From positions 1 through 64,000 of the forward strand of contig JAHFVD010000035.1 of NCBI GenBank assembly GCA_023264735.1: 64,000 bases of DNA. The letters are read 5' to 3'. The position numbers and the translations under genes were made by a program. Under the pieces are notes generated by a model that saw nothing but the letters and a program-made list of their open reading frames with translations, was not told where the DNA came from and made no database searches. This DNA comes from Mycobacterium sp. (GTDB lineage: Bacteria > Actinomycetota > Actinomycetes > Mycobacteriales > Mycobacteriaceae). This document shows positions 1 to 11,834 of the stretch, one piece after another (positions within the stretch are counted from its first letter, which is position 1; each line of letters begins with the position of its first letter).

Positions 1-2
1 GC

Positions 3-926
3 GGCGCCGGCGGCACCGGCGGCACCAACACCGGCAACAACGGCGGCAATGCCGCGGCCGGCGGCAACGGCGGCAACGCAGGCGCCGGCGGAGCAGCCGG
101 CGCGGGCGCTGACGGCGGCGCCAACGGTACTGGCGGCACGGGTGGCATCGGCGGCGTCGGCGGTAATGGCGGCAACGGCGACATCGGCACCAACAGCACC
201 ACGCCAGTTGTCGGCGGCAACGGCGGCAACGGCGGCACCGCCGGTCAAGGCGGCATCGGCGGCGCCGGTATCGCAGGCGTCGGCGGCGGAAACGGCGGCA
301 ACGGCGGTACCGCCGGCACCGGCGGGACGGGTGGTAGGGGCGGCAACGGAACTGGTGCGAACACCGCCGGCGCCAAGGGCGGCACTGGCGGTCAAGGCGG
401 GAAGGGTGGTGCAGGCGGAAACGGCACCGATGGTGGCTCAGGCGGTGCAGGTGGCAGCGCGAACACCGCAGGCAAGGGTGGCACCGGCGGCACCGGCAAT
501 GGCACTGGGGCCGGCGGTGGCGGCGGGACCGGCGGCACCGCCGGTGTCGGCGGCACCGGCGGCAATGCCGGCGGCGGCAATGGCACTGGCGGAACGGGCG
601 GAACGGGCGGAACCGGCGGTGGCGGCGGAACCGGCGGCGCCGGAACGGGTGCCACCGGCGCTGGTGGCACCGGCGGCAATGCTGCCGTCGGCGGAACCGG
701 TGGCACCGGCGGCACCGGCAGTGGCAGCGGATCCGGCGGCACAGGGGGGACCGGCGGCAATGGTGCCGCTGGCGGCACCGGCGGAACCGGCAAGGCTGGC
801 ACGAGTGCCGGCAAGAGCGGCACCGGCGTTGTGGGCAATGGCGGGCCCGGCGGCGATCCCAGCGGAGTCAACGGCGGTGCCGGCGGGACCGGCGGCACCG
901 CGGGCACCGGCGGCGCCGGAGGGTAA
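3..926 (+). CDS. PGRS-type glycine-rich protein, C-terminal part (5' end outside window)
   Basis: Frame starting at base 3 reads GAGGTGGTNTGNNGGNAAAGGNGG... (dense GGX/GGN repeats) and ends ...GTGGAGG-TAA at 924-926. No start codon in window so it is absent from the ORF track. Confidence 0.8.
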   Translation, partial: GAGGTGGTNTGNNGGNAAAGGNGGNAGAGGAAGAGADGGANGTGGTGGIGGVGGNGGNGDIGTNSTTPVVGGNGGNGGTAGQGGIGGAGIAGVGGGNGGNGGTAGTGGTGGRGGNGTGANTAGAKGGTGGQGGKGGAGGNGTDGGSGGAGGSANTAGKGGTGGTGNGTGAGGGGGTGGTAGVGGTGGNAGGGNGTGGTGGTGGTGGGGGTGGAGTGATGAGGTGGNAAVGGTGGTGGTGSGSGSGGTGGTGGNGAAGGTGGTGKAGTSAGKSGTGVVGNGGPGGDPSGVNGGAGGTGGTAGTGGAGG

Positions 927-1170
927 TCCCGGTACCTCAGGCAGCTCCGACGGACAGGAAGGCTCGCCCTTCAGATACACCGGAACTCTTCAAGAACTGA
1001 CTGCGACGACCGATTCCCGGACCGAATTTCACCAATGCCGGGACGTCAGGAGGCATAACCGCCGACAGCCGAGCAGTCTGGAAATCCTGCGATCGAGAGT
1101 TTGCCATGGCCTCGCCGCGCCCATTGCTACCATGTGACGCCTAAGGCATTGGCGAACATGGGAGCAAACC

Positions 1171-2649
1171 ATGGCTGCAAGGCATCGTGCGACAAATCGG
1201 GCGAAGCCCCGCGCACGGCGCACAACGGCTGGCCACCGCGCTAAGCAGCCTCGCAGCAAAGTCGCGTTCTGGCTGGGTGGAGGTGCTCTTACCGTTGGGG
1301 TTTGCGCTTCGCTGGCTGGCGCGACCGGGATCGCTCATGCCGACTCATCCGGCGGCGACGCCTCATCGTCGAGCCATAGCAGCACGGGTCCCAAGGTGGG
1401 GACCACCGGCCGCTCCACATCGTCGAAGCACACCGCAGGCAGCCCCAAGCCGGGAACCACCAGCCGAACTGACTCGACAAAGTCGACCACCAGCACCAGG
1501 CATACGAGCACGCCCAGCGCCGCGTCTACGGCAGCACCGGCGGCGGCCGCCCAAGAGGATCAGGCCTCGATAGAGGCCACCACCACCACCGAGTCGGTTT
1601 CTACTGTCGCGCAAGCCGGTAGCGCGCGGTTGGCCAAGCCCTCGGCGGCGGCGTCCTTGACCCCGTCCGCGGCGGATTCACCAACGACTCCCCCGAATCT
1701 GTCGCTAACGGACGTAATCGGCGCGATCGTCGCGTACGCCCGCTCGGCCGGCGACGGCTCCAATGTCCTTATCAGCCTTCCCGAGATCATCACCGCGCTC
1801 GTCACCAACGAGTGGCAGGGCCGCCCGATCATCGGCAACGGGGCGGACGGGACAGCCACCAACCCGGACGGACAGGGTGGCGGCTGGCTGCTGGGCAGTG
1901 GCGGCAAAGGCTATACCTGGACCGAGGCGACCTGCACTGACAGCGCCGGCTGCGTCGGCGGTAACGGCGGAGCCGGTGGGCTGATCGGCAATGGCGGCAA
2001 CGCCGGCGACGGCGCGAACGGCGGTGCCGGTGGGAACGGCGGGTCTGCACTCCTGTTCGGCTCTGGCGGAAGCGGTGGAGCCGGCGGCACTAGCTCGGCC
2101 AACGGCGGGGCCGGCGGCAACGGCGGCACTGGCGGGCTGATCGGCGGGAACGGTGGCGATGGCGGCAAGGGCGGTGACGGCGCCACCGGCGGCAACGGCG
2201 GCGCGGGCGGCTCGGTGATCGGCTTTGGCTTCGGCTACTTCGCCGGCGCGTACCACGCGGGAAGCGTCACGGGCGGGGATGGTGGAGCGGGCGGCAACGG
2301 AACCAACGGTGGGGGCGGCAACGGTGGCGCGGGCGGCACTGCCGACCTCGGGAGCGACCCGTTATGGGACGACCTGTTGAGTATGGCAAGCGCGATCACC
2401 GGCTCCACTGGTCCTGGATCGGCGACCGGCGGCCAGGGCGGCGCCGGCGGTGACGGCACCACGAACGGTGGCGACGGCGGGCTCGGTGGTATCGCCTACA
2501 ACTACGGCTCCGGCGATTCCGTCGGCGGCGACGGCGGCAAGGGCGGTGATGGCGCTACCGCAGGCGGTCTCGGCGCCACCGGTGGAACCGCTTGGGCAGC
2601 AAGCGGTTCAGCGACCAACGGCACCGACGGCGGCAACGGAACGCCGTAG
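1171..2649 (+). CDS. PGRS-like glycine-rich protein with N-terminal signal peptide/TM instead of a PE domain
   Basis: ORF 492 aa; N-term RSKVAFWLGGGALTVGVCASLAGATGIAHADS looks like a signal sequence; C-terminal half is GGAGGNGG repeats. Confidence 0.75.
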   Translation: MAARHRATNRAKPRARRTTAGHRAKQPRSKVAFWLGGGALTVGVCASLAGATGIAHADSSGGDASSSSHSSTGPKVGTTGRSTSSKHTAGSPKPGTTSRTDSTKSTTSTRHTSTPSAASTAAPAAAAQEDQASIEATTTTESVSTVAQAGSARLAKPSAAASLTPSAADSPTTPPNLSLTDVIGAIVAYARSAGDGSNVLISLPEIITALVTNEWQGRPIIGNGADGTATNPDGQGGGWLLGSGGKGYTWTEATCTDSAGCVGGNGGAGGLIGNGGNAGDGANGGAGGNGGSALLFGSGGSGGAGGTSSANGGAGGNGGTGGLIGGNGGDGGKGGDGATGGNGGAGGSVIGFGFGYFAGAYHAGSVTGGDGGAGGNGTNGGGGNGGAGGTADLGSDPLWDDLLSMASAITGSTGPGSATGGQGGAGGDGTTNGGDGGLGGIAYNYGSGDSVGGDGGKGGDGATAGGLGATGGTAWAASGSATNGTDGGNGTP

Positions 2650-2650
2650 C

Positions 2651-4480
2651 TCAACCGTCGAGGCGGGCGAACTGCTTGCGCTGGTAGAGGTCCACTGAGG
2701 ACTGCCGCCTGACCTTGCCACTGGTGGTGACCGGGATCGAACCCCCGCCTACCAGAACCAGATCCGAGACGGCGATGCCGTGCGTGTTGGAGATCGCCGA
2801 CGTGACATCGCGCTTAATGGCCTCGAGGTGCTGCTTGGCCTCCTCATCGGAGTCGCCACGCTTCCTGACCTCCATCACGATGACCAGCTTCTCCACGGCA
2901 TCGTCGGGAACGGCGATCGCCACGCACCGGCCCTTGGTGATGTCCGTGACCGTCGCCTCGATGTCGTCCGGGGAATGGTTGCGGCCGTAGATGATCAGGA
3001 GATCCTTGATACGACCCACCACGAACAGCTCGCCGTTGGAGATGAAGCCAACGTCACCGGTCTTCAGCCACGGGCCTTCGGGCGTGCCTGCTGACGGCGC
3101 GACGATCGTGCCACCGAATGTGCGTGCGGTCTCCTCCGGATTTTCCCAGTAGCCGATGCTGACGTTGTCGCCGTGGCACCAGATCTCACCGGTCTTCCCA
3201 TCTGGGACTTCGGTGCGAGTCTCGGGGTCGACGATCCGCAAGATCGGCGAGCGCGCGCTGATCGGGCCGTCGTAACTGACCAACGGCGTGCCATCGGTGC
3301 CGTCGACTCGCTTGGCTACGCCTGCCGTCAGGGCTTCGGTGTCGAAGTACACGACCTTGATCGGATCTTCCGGCCTGGGGGTCGACATGTAGAGAGTCGC
3401 TTCGGCCATGCCGTAGGACGGCTGAATCACCGCCTCATTGAGGTTGAAGCGGGCAAATCGGTCGGTGAAGCGTTTGATCGTCGCAGGCTGAACCCGCTCG
3501 GCGCCGCTTTGGATGGTGTGCACGCCGCCGAGGTCGAGCCCGGCCATGTCCTCATCGGACGTCTTTCGCGTCGCCAGATCGAACGCGAAGTTCGGCGCGG
3601 CGGTGAACGGGCACGGATTGGTCGCCAGCAACTGCATCCAGCGCGCTGGCCGCACCAGGAACGACGCCGGGCTTGTCAGCACCGCGCTGGTTCCCAACAC
3701 AATCGGCGAGCAAACCCCCAGGATCAAGCCCAAGTCATGGAAGAACGGCAGCCACGATACAAACGTCAGATCGGGTGGCGTGACCCCGGCATGCCTCGAG
3801 TAGTCGGTGGTGATCTGCTGAAGATTGGCGAAAAGATTTGTGTACGAGATCATTACGCCAGCCGGCGACCTGGTCGACCCCGAGGTGTACTGCAGATACG
3901 CGGTGGCGTGCGGATTGTCGTTCTCGTACATCGCCGGCGCGCCTGGCCGGGGCGGAGCATCCAGATCCAGCAAATCGACCTCGATGATAGCCGGTGGCGC
4001 CTGCCCGGGCTGCGGGACGATGCTCCGGCTCACCTCGGCCACGACAGCGGACGTCGTGAGGACGGCAACGGGCGACGCATCGCGCATCACCGAGTCGACC
4101 CGCTCGTCGGTGACACCACCCATGGGGACGGACAGCGGAACCGGGATGACTCCGGCATGCAGCGCACCTAGGAAGGCAACGATGTAATCCAGGCTTTGGG
4201 GCGCGATGATCATGGCGCGATCGCCCGGCGACGCCGTCAGGCTGAGCTCACGGGCGAAGTTGGCGACGCGACGATACAACTGCGGCCACGTCAGGCTCAC
4301 GGGCACGCCGGCCCAGTCCTGGTCGTAGTCCATGAAGGTGTACGCAATGTCGTCCGGTTGCAGGCTGGCGCGTTCGCGCAACAGAGCCGGAATCGAAGCC
4401 TCAATCGCCTGTGTCACGGCAAGCAAAGTATCAAAGGCCGTCGCCACCCCATCTTCGAACAGCCAAGTTAAGTGACGCAT
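2651..4480 (-). CDS. Fatty-acyl-AMP ligase (FAAL / FadD family)
   Basis: 609 aa; AMP-binding motif [70 protein letters not shown], typical of FadD26/FadD32-like FAALs. Start codon uncertain. Confidence 0.9.
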   Translation of the reverse strand: MRHLTWLFEDGVATAFDTLLAVTQAIEASIPALLRERASLQPDDIAYTFMDYDQDWAGVPVSLTWPQLYRRVANFARELSLTASPGDRAMIIAPQSLDYIVAFLGALHAGVIPVPLSVPMGGVTDERVDSVMRDASPVAVLTTSAVVAEVSRSIVPQPGQAPPAIIEVDLLDLDAPPRPGAPAMYENDNPHATAYLQYTSGSTRSPAGVMISYTNLFANLQQITTDYSRHAGVTPPDLTFVSWLPFFHDLGLILGVCSPIVLGTSAVLTSPASFLVRPARWMQLLATNPCPFTAAPNFAFDLATRKTSDEDMAGLDLGGVHTIQSGAERVQPATIKRFTDRFARFNLNEAVIQPSYGMAEATLYMSTPRPEDPIKVVYFDTEALTAGVAKRVDGTDGTPLVSYDGPISARSPILRIVDPETRTEVPDGKTGEIWCHGDNVSIGYWENPEETARTFGGTIVAPSAGTPEGPWLKTGDVGFISNGELFVVGRIKDLLIIYGRNHSPDDIEATVTDITKGRCVAIAVPDDAVEKLVIVMEVRKRGDSDEEAKQHLEAIKRDVTSAISNTHGIAVSDLVLVGGGSIPVTTSGKVRRQSSVDLYQRKQFARLDG

Positions 4481-4694
4481 TCGTCAACCGGCGCGCGCCG
4501 CGGCAACCAGCCGGCGGAGGACGCTGCGGCAAACTCCCCAGCAGTCGCCATACCTGTGCACTTAGGTGCGAATCAAGCAAACTTGACCCGCGACGCTGCG
4601 TCTGCGTCAATAATCGTCTTGCCTGGCTCGGGGGAACCAGAGGTGAGTCACGCAACGGACTGGATTGCGGCTTCGTTGCTGTTGAGGAGACGGG

Positions 4695-7600
4695 ATGGTT
4701 TCATTCGGTGCGATCGATGATCGGCCAAGCGGCTCAGGTTCGACGAATCCCCCGGCCCCAATGAGCATCAGATCGACGGTTCCGGTCGCCGTCATCGGTA
4801 TGGCGTGCCGCCTTCCTGGCGGTATCGAGTCCCCCGAACAGCTGTGGGAAGTGTTGCTCAGGGGCGATGACCTGGTCACCGAGATCCCGCCGGACCGCTG
4901 GGACAAAGACGAGTATTACGACCCCGAGTCAGGTGTGCCGGGTCGGACATCGTCGAAGTGGGGTGCCTTCCTCGACGACGTTGCCGGCTTCGACTCCGCG
5001 TTCTTCGAGATAAACGAGCGCGAGGCCGCCGCGCTCGATCCCCAACACCGGTTGCTGCTGGAAACCTCGTGGGAGGCCATGGAGCACGCCGGGCTGACCC
5101 CCGACGTCATGAAGGACTCGCTCACGGGCGTGTTCACCGGACTGTCGCACTCCGACTATCAACTGGTATCGGCTAGAACCGACGCCATGGAGGGCCCATA
5201 CGGCTTCTCGGGCAACACCTTCAGCATGGCGGCCGGGCGCATCGCCTACACACTGGGCCTTCACGGTCCCGCCATGGCCGTCGACACCGCATGTTCTTCC
5301 GGGCTGCTCGCGGTGCACCTCGGCTGCCGCAGTCTGAGCGAGGGTGAGAGTGACCTCGCGCTGGCCGGCGGCGCCTACGTGATGCTGGACCCGCGCAAGT
5401 TCATCGCGGGGACGGCGGCCGGTCATCTGTCCCCGACTGGACGCTGCCGCGCCTTCGACGTCTCGGCGGACGGCTACGTCGGCGGCGAGGCATGCGCCAT
5501 GGTGATGCTCAAACGGCTGCCGGATGCTCTGCGCGACGGCGACCGGATCCTCGCTGTCATCCGCGGCACGGCCGTCACCCACGACGGCCACACGGTGAAC
5601 ACCTCATCGCCGTCGGTCGCCGCTCAGACCGCGGTGTACCGGGCGGCCCTCGCGGCCGCAGGCGTCGACGCCGGCACCGTCGGGATGGTCGAGGCGCACG
5701 GCCCCGGCACCCCGGTGGGAGATTCCGTCGAATACAGCAGCCTGAGCGAGATCTACGGCCTCGATGGACCCTGCGCACTCGGATCGGTGAAAACCAACGT
5801 CGGCCACTCTCAGTCGGCCTCCGGTGTGATCGGCCTGATGAAAGCGATCCTGGCGCTGCAGCACGGTGCGGTGCCCCGGAATCTGCATTTCAGTCGCCTG
5901 CCCGATGACCTGGCCCGCATTCCCACGAAACTGTTCGTGCCAACTGAGAACACCGAGTGGCCGACCGGCCCGCATCCACGCCGCGCGGCGGTGTCGTCGT
6001 ACGGAGTGTCGGGCACCAATGTCCACGCCGTGCTGGAGCAGGGCCCGGAGCCCCAGGAAGCACAGGGCAGTACCGCCGACCGCAGCGACTCCCCCGCCGC
6101 GCCGCTGCTGTTTCCGATCTCGTCGACCTCGGCCGAGGAGCTGCGGCGTACCGCCGGCAGGCTCGCCCCTTGGGTACAAGCACATGACGACGTGGCACTG
6201 GCCGATCTCGGCTACACGCTGGCCCGCCGGCGCGACCATCGCCCAGTACGCACCGCCGTCCATGCGAGCAGCCGCTCGGAGTTGACGGCGGCGTTGCTCG
6301 AGATCGCCGCAGGTGAGGCCCCATATGAAGCTACCCTCGGAAGCGACGATCGTGGGCCGGTATGGGTGTTCTCCGGGCAGGGCTCGCAGTGGGCCCAGAT
6401 GGGTGCCCAGCTCCTAGCGACCGAACCGGCTTTTGCCGCGACGGTGGCCCAGATCGAACCACTGGTGGCGGGCGAGTCTGGATTCTCGGTCACCGAAGCG
6501 ATGACCGCGCCCGAGGTGGTGACGGGCGACGCCCGGCTGCAGCCGACCCTGTTCACCATTCAGGTTGCGCTGGCCGCTGCGATGAAGGCGTACGGCGCGC
6601 ACCCTGGCGCGGTCATCGGATATTCGATGGGCGAGGTCGCTGCGGCGGTGGTTTGCGGCGCATTGTCACTCGAAGACGGGGTGCGGGTGATCTGCCGTCG
6701 CTCGCGGCTGATGTCCGGCATGGCCGGTTCCGGGATTATGGCATCGGTGGAACTGCCTGCCAAGCAAGTGCTTTCGGAGTTGACGCTCGGCGGGATCAAG
6801 GACGTCGTCGTCGGGGTGGTCGCCTCGCCAGAGTCCACGGTGGTCAGCGGTGCGGAGCAGACCGTTCGCGAACTGATGGCGGGTTGGGAAGAGCGTGACC
6901 TGATGGTCCGCCAATCCCTCATCGACGTTGCAGCCCACTCTCCGCTAGTCGATCCGATCCTCGATGAACTCGCCCAGGCTCTCGCCGAGATCAAACCGCA
7001 GACACCACAGATTCCGTTCTACTCGGCAACGGGATTCGACCCGCGCGAGGAGCCCGTCTGCAACGGCAAGTATTGGGTCAAGAATCTGCGCAACACGGTG
7101 CGCTTCGCCGCGGCGGCACGAGCAGCCCTCGAGGACGGTCATCGGGTGTTCGCCGAACTGGCGCCACATCCGATGCTCACCCACGTCATCGAACGCAGCG
7201 CCGCGAATTTGGACGCGCCCCTTGCCACCTTTGCGAGCATGCGCAGGGAGCAGGAGCTACCTCACGGCTTGCGTGGCTTGGTAGCCGACCTGCACAGCGC
7301 GGGCGCCGAGATCGATTTCTCCGTTCTGTACCCCCACGGACAGCTGGTGGATGCACCGCTGCCGACCTGGACCCGACATCGGCTGTGGCTGGAGAGCGAC
7401 AGTCCCGAGTCCTCGGCGCATGGTGGTCACACGGTGTCGGTTCATCCGCTGCTCGGCCCGCACGTGCGGTTGCCCGAAGAGCCGGAGCGCCACGTGTGGC
7501 AGGCCGAGGTGGGCACCGCAGCCCACCCTTGGCTCGCTGATCACACGATCCGCAACGTGGCGGTGCTTCCCGGAGCGGCCTACTGCGAGATGGCGCTGGC

Positions 7601-10600
7601 CGCCGCGCACATCGTGCTGGGCGAGGCTGTCGAGGTCCGCGACATCCGGTTCGACCAGGCGCTGTTACTCGATGCGCAGACCACCCTCGGCACCTCGGCG
7701 TCGGTGTCGTCGACCGGTGACGTCGACTTCCTCGTGGGATCCGATGAGGGCGGCCGACAAATAACGCAGGCCAGCGCGGTCCTACACACCGCTGACGATG
7801 AGCAGCCCGCCGCGTACGACATGACCGCCCTTCTTGCAGCCCATCCGCACGGCACCGATGGCGCCGTCGTACGCAAGGAACTCCACCAGCGTGGTGTCCA
7901 GTACGGTCCGGCGTTCAGCGGTCTTGGCGCGGTTCACACCGGCGATGACGGCACCGGCACGGTCGTTGCCGAGGTTGTACTGCCAAGCCAAATCCGCACG
8001 CAACAAGGCTCTTACGATGTACACCCGGCACTGCTGGATGTGTGCTTCCAATCAGTTGCCGCCAGCCCACAGATCCAGGGCAGCGGCGGTGGCGTGCTGG
8101 GACTGCCGCTAGGGGTCCGGCGCGTCCGCTCCTACGCGTCTGCGCGCAACGCCCACTACTGCTATGCCCGGGTCACCGAGATCGACGCGACCGGGATCGA
8201 AGCCGACCTCGACCTGCTCGACCAGAACGGAGCGGTCCTGCTCAGGGTGCAGGGATTGCGCTGCGGGACCGGGGAATCCGAGGAGGCTCAACAGGATCGG
8301 GTGCTGAGCGAGCGGTTGCTGACCATCGAATGGCAGCAGCGACAGTTGCCGGAGCCGTCACACGTCGACGCCGGAAGCTGGCTGTTGATCAGCACCACCG
8401 CCACCGCGGACCTGGTCGGCGCGACCCTGACTGACACCTTGAAAAATCAAGGTGCACAATGCAGCACCATGTGCTGGCCGCCAAACGCGGACCACGCGTC
8501 CAACGCCGGACATCTGGCTGAGCAACTGGGTTCCGGAAAAATCACTGGTGCAGTGATTCTCACCGGACCAAAGACCGGCGACAGCGAGTCGCCACTGGCG
8601 GGCCTTGAGTATGTCCAGCATCTGACGCGCATCACCCGCGAGCTGGCCCAGACGTCAGGCCATATCCCCCAACTCTTTGTCGTGACCCGTGCGGCCCAAA
8701 CCGTCCTCGCCGGCGACGTGGCCAACCTGGAGCAGGGCGGACTGCGCGGCTTGGTGCGCGTGATCAGTGCCGAGTATCCCCATCTGCACGCCACCCAGAT
8801 CGACCTGGATCACCGCACCGATGCTGAACAGCTGGCGGCGCAGCTGCTGAGTGGATCCAAGGAAGACGAGACCGCCTGGCGCGACGGGGCGTGGTACACG
8901 GCCCGCATGCTGCCCAGCCCCCTGCGTCCCGACGAACGGCACGTCGTCTCCGCTGGCAACGACTCCGACGGAATGCGGCTGCACATCCGCACCCCCGGCG
9001 ATCTGGAGACACTGGAACTGGCTGCCTGCGAACGGGTTACGCCGGGGCCGGGGCAGATCGAGGTCGCCATCAGTGTGTCGAGCATCAACTTCGCCGACGT
9101 ACTTGTTGCGATGGGCCTGTTCCCGGCCATCGACGGCGGCTTACCCGAGCTGGGCATGGATTTCGCCGGGGTGATCACCGCGGTCGGGCCCGACGTCACC
9201 GATCATCGCGTAGGCGACCGGGTCGGCGGCTTCTCGGGGAACGGATGCTGGGGCACTTTCGTCACGTGCGACGCCCGATTGGCCGTCGCAATTCCGGCCA
9301 CGCTGACCGCTCACCAGGCAGTGGCGACCGCGACCGCGACCGCGACCGCGTGGTTTGGCCTGCACGACCAGGCCAGGATCTCGACCGGCGACCGGGTGCT
9401 GATTCACTCGGCAACCGGTGGCGTAGGTCAGGCCGCCATCGGCGTCGCACGCGCCGCGGGTGCCGAGATTTTCGCCACCGCAGGTAGCGAAGAGCGCCGA
9501 CAAATGCTGCGCGACATGGGGATCGAGCATGTCTACGACTCACGTAGCACCGAATTCGCTGACCAGATCCGCCGTGACACCGACGGTTACGGCGTGGACA
9601 TCGTGCTGAACTCCCTGACCGGCGCGGCCCAACGGGCCGGTTTCGAGCTGCTGGCCACCGGCGGGCGGTTCGTCGAGATCGGCAAGCGCGACGTCTACGG
9701 CAACACCCGGCTGGGAATGTTCCCGTTCCGGCGAAACCTCACGTTCTACTACGTGGACCTGGCGCTGATGTCGTTGAGCCACCCCAAGCGGGTCGGCGAA
9801 TTGCTGCGCACCGTATACCAATTAGTGGCAGACGGTGAATTGCCGTCCGCCGCGTACACCGAGTACCCGTTGGCCGATGCCGCCACCGCGATCCGGGCGA
9901 TGGGTGCGGCCCAGCACACCGGCAAGCTGTTGCTCGACATCCCTCACACCGGAAGCAGCCGCGTGGTGGTGCCGCCAGAGCAGGCCAAGGCCTTCCGCCG
10001 CGACGGCGCCTACCTGATCTCCGGAGGCTTGGGCGGCCTGGGATTGTTCCTCGCCGAGAAGATGGCCGTCGCAGGATGCGGACGCATCGTGCTGACGTCC
10101 CGGTCGCAGCCGACGCTCAAAGCACTGGAAACGATTGAACTGATCCGGGCGTTGGGTGCTGAGGTCGTGGTCTACTGCGGCGATATCGGCGATCCCAGCA
10201 CTGCGCAGCGCATGGTGGAGGCCGCCACTGCCACCGGACTGCCGGTGCGGGGCGTGCTGCACGCCGCAGCCGTGATCGAGGACGCCACGCTGGCGAATGT
10301 CACCGACGAGCTCATCGAGCGCGACTGGTCGCCCAAGGCCTACGGCGCCTGGAATCTGCACGGCGCCACCGCCGATCAACCGTTGGACTGGTTCTGCTCG
10401 TTTTCGTCCGCGGCCGCACTAGTGGGCTCGCCCGGGCAGGGAGCCTATGCCGCGGCCAACAGCTGGCTGGACGCCTTCACCCGCTGGCGGCGAGCCCATG
10501 GTCTCCCTGCCACCGCAATCGCCTGGGGCGCCTGGGGTCAGATCGGGCGCGGGACGGAGCTCGCCGAGAGCACCGGCGCGGCCATCGCTCCCGACGAAGG

Positions 10601-11039
10601 TGCTTACGCACTCGACTCGCTATTGCGTTATGACCGTGCCTACACTGGATACACGCCGACCGGCGGCGGCACCTGGTTGACGGAATTCGCCGAGCGGAGC
10701 CCCTTCGCCGAAGCATTCAGCGCGATCGGGGAAATCCAGACGGGCACAAGCAAACTCCGCGCAGAGCTCAGCGATCTACCGCGTGAAGAGTGGCCCACCC
10801 GGTTGCGACGCCTGATCTCCGACCAGGTGAGCCTGATCCTGCGTCGCAATATCGAGCCCGACCGGCCGCTTGCCGAGTACGGCGTAGATTCGCTTGGCGC
10901 CCTGGAGCTACGCACCCGCCTCGAAGCGGAAACGGGAGTGCGACTGACGTCCAGCGACCTTGCCGTCGGCACCATTCGGGGCCTCGCAGAACTGCTGTGC
11001 GAGAAGCTGGCGCCCGCGAGCAGCGACGCACCAGCTTGA
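4695..11039 (+). CDS. Type I modular reducing polyketide synthase, KS-AT-DH-ER-KR-ACP (Mas/Pks5-like)
   Basis: [104 protein letters not shown]. gaggag ribosome-binding-like sequence just upstream of ATG 4695; alternative ATG at 4761. Confidence 0.95.
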   Translation: MVSFGAIDDRPSGSGSTNPPAPMSIRSTVPVAVIGMACRLPGGIESPEQLWEVLLRGDDLVTEIPPDRWDKDEYYDPESGVPGRTSSKWGAFLDDVAGFDSAFFEINEREAAALDPQHRLLLETSWEAMEHAGLTPDVMKDSLTGVFTGLSHSDYQLVSARTDAMEGPYGFSGNTFSMAAGRIAYTLGLHGPAMAVDTACSSGLLAVHLGCRSLSEGESDLALAGGAYVMLDPRKFIAGTAAGHLSPTGRCRAFDVSADGYVGGEACAMVMLKRLPDALRDGDRILAVIRGTAVTHDGHTVNTSSPSVAAQTAVYRAALAAAGVDAGTVGMVEAHGPGTPVGDSVEYSSLSEIYGLDGPCALGSVKTNVGHSQSASGVIGLMKAILALQHGAVPRNLHFSRLPDDLARIPTKLFVPTENTEWPTGPHPRRAAVSSYGVSGTNVHAVLEQGPEPQEAQGSTADRSDSPAAPLLFPISSTSAEELRRTAGRLAPWVQAHDDVALADLGYTLARRRDHRPVRTAVHASSRSELTAALLEIAAGEAPYEATLGSDDRGPVWVFSGQGSQWAQMGAQLLATEPAFAATVAQIEPLVAGESGFSVTEAMTAPEVVTGDARLQPTLFTIQVALAAAMKAYGAHPGAVIGYSMGEVAAAVVCGALSLEDGVRVICRRSRLMSGMAGSGIMASVELPAKQVLSELTLGGIKDVVVGVVASPESTVVSGAEQTVRELMAGWEERDLMVRQSLIDVAAHSPLVDPILDELAQALAEIKPQTPQIPFYSATGFDPREEPVCNGKYWVKNLRNTVRFAAAARAALEDGHRVFAELAPHPMLTHVIERSAANLDAPLATFASMRREQELPHGLRGLVADLHSAGAEIDFSVLYPHGQLVDAPLPTWTRHRLWLESDSPESSAHGGHTVSVHPLLGPHVRLPEEPERHVWQAEVGTAAHPWLADHTIRNVAVLPGAAYCEMALAAAHIVLGEAVEVRDIRFDQALLLDAQTTLGTSASVSSTGDVDFLVGSDEGGRQITQASAVLHTADDEQPAAYDMTALLAAHPHGTDGAVVRKELHQRGVQYGPAFSGLGAVHTGDDGTGTVVAEVVLPSQIRTQQGSYDVHPALLDVCFQSVAASPQIQGSGGGVLGLPLGVRRVRSYASARNAHYCYARVTEIDATGIEADLDLLDQNGAVLLRVQGLRCGTGESEEAQQDRVLSERLLTIEWQQRQLPEPSHVDAGSWLLISTTATADLVGATLTDTLKNQGAQCSTMCWPPNADHASNAGHLAEQLGSGKITGAVILTGPKTGDSESPLAGLEYVQHLTRITRELAQTSGHIPQLFVVTRAAQTVLAGDVANLEQGGLRGLVRVISAEYPHLHATQIDLDHRTDAEQLAAQLLSGSKEDETAWRDGAWYTARMLPSPLRPDERHVVSAGNDSDGMRLHIRTPGDLETLELAACERVTPGPGQIEVAISVSSINFADVLVAMGLFPAIDGGLPELGMDFAGVITAVGPDVTDHRVGDRVGGFSGNGCWGTFVTCDARLAVAIPATLTAHQAVATATATATAWFGLHDQARISTGDRVLIHSATGGVGQAAIGVARAAGAEIFATAGSEERRQMLRDMGIEHVYDSRSTEFADQIRRDTDGYGVDIVLNSLTGAAQRAGFELLATGGRFVEIGKRDVYGNTRLGMFPFRRNLTFYYVDLALMSLSHPKRVGELLRTVYQLVADGELPSAAYTEYPLADAATAIRAMGAAQHTGKLLLDIPHTGSSRVVVPPEQAKAFRRDGAYLISGGLGGLGLFLAEKMAVAGCGRIVLTSRSQPTLKALETIELIRALGAEVVVYCGDIGDPSTAQRMVEAATATGLPVRGVLHAAAVIEDATLANVTDELIERDWSPKAYGAWNLHGATADQPLDWFCSFSSAAALVGSPGQGAYAAANSWLDAFTRWRRAHGLPATAIAWGAWGQIGRGTELAESTGAAIAPDEGAYALDSLLRYDRAYTGYTPTGGGTWLTEFAERSPFAEAFSAIGEIQTGTSKLRAELSDLPREEWPTRLRRLISDQVSLILRRNIEPDRPLAEYGVDSLGALELRTRLEAETGVRLTSSDLAVGTIRGLAELLCEKLAPASSDAPA

Positions 11040-11112
11040 GCGGCAGCCATGACGCCGACCGCCAACGAGGCATCATCGCCGTGCGCGACGGAACAGATAG
11101 GTCAGGAGAAGC

Positions 11113-11787
11113 GTGAACGCCGTACTTAGAGTGTCCGCGTTGGGCTTTAGCCAGCTGGTCGCGATCGGAGTGCTCCTGTTCGTACCGGCAGGCACGTTCA
11201 ACTACTGGCAGGCGTGGGCGTTCTTGACGGTGTTCGCTCTCACCGCCTGGCTGCCTAGCATCTATTTGCAGATCACGAATCCTGTTGTCCTGCAGCGACG
11301 GATGCGGAGCGGCCCGATCGCAGAAGGCCGACCGGTACAGAAGATCGTCATGATCGGCCTCTACGCATCGCTGGCGGCGATCTGCGTGGTCAGCGCGCTC
11401 GACCATCGCTTCGGCTGGTCGGCGGTACCGGTGGCGCTCTGCCTGCTCGGCAATATCATCGCCGGCGCCGGTCTGGTCGTGACGGTGTTGGTGGCGATCC
11501 AGAACACCTATGCGTCCACCACCGTCCAGGTGGAGACGGGCCAGAAGGTCGTCAGCACCGGCCTGTACGGGCTGGTACGGCACCCGATGTACACCGGCAA
11601 CGTCCTGGTCCTGGTGGGCCTGCCCCTCGCGCTGGGCTCATTTTGGGCGCTCGCCTTTGTCATGCCCGGCGTGGCCGTACTAGCCACCCGCATCCACGAC
11701 GAGGAGAAGCTGCTCGGCGACGAGCTGGACGGTTACCGCGAATACACCCAGAAGGTTCGCTCGCGTCTCATTCCGTATATGTGGTGA
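11113..11787 (+). CDS. Isoprenylcysteine carboxyl methyltransferase (ICMT)-family integral membrane methyltransferase
   Basis: 224 aa multi-TM protein; C-terminal motif VVSTGLYGLVRHPMYTGNVLVLVGLPLALGS...RIHDEEKLLGDELDGYREYTQKVRSRLIPYMW typical of the ICMT/PEMT family. Confidence 0.8.
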   Translation: MNAVLRVSALGFSQLVAIGVLLFVPAGTFNYWQAWAFLTVFALTAWLPSIYLQITNPVVLQRRMRSGPIAEGRPVQKIVMIGLYASLAAICVVSALDHRFGWSAVPVALCLLGNIIAGAGLVVTVLVAIQNTYASTTVQVETGQKVVSTGLYGLVRHPMYTGNVLVLVGLPLALGSFWALAFVMPGVAVLATRIHDEEKLLGDELDGYREYTQKVRSRLIPYMW

Positions 11788-11834
11788 CAGCGCGGTGTTT
11801 CAGTGGCGGGGTCGAGAAGGCATGTTGAACTCAG

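Noticed and set aside
1-930. Short repeated units that could suggest a repeat array or CRISPR
   Set aside because: Codon-phased GGX repeats without regular unique spacers; protein-coding PGRS.
392-980. Pro-rich and Ala-rich - strand ORFs (171 and 180 aa)
   Set aside because: Antisense shadows of GC-rich PGRS repeats.
49-1137. 362-aa Ala-rich + strand ORF
   Set aside because: Alternate frame of the PGRS gene; the glycine-rich frame ending at 926 explains the region.
3173-4171. 332-aa + strand ORF
   Set aside because: Antisense to the FAAL gene with clear AMP-ligase motifs.
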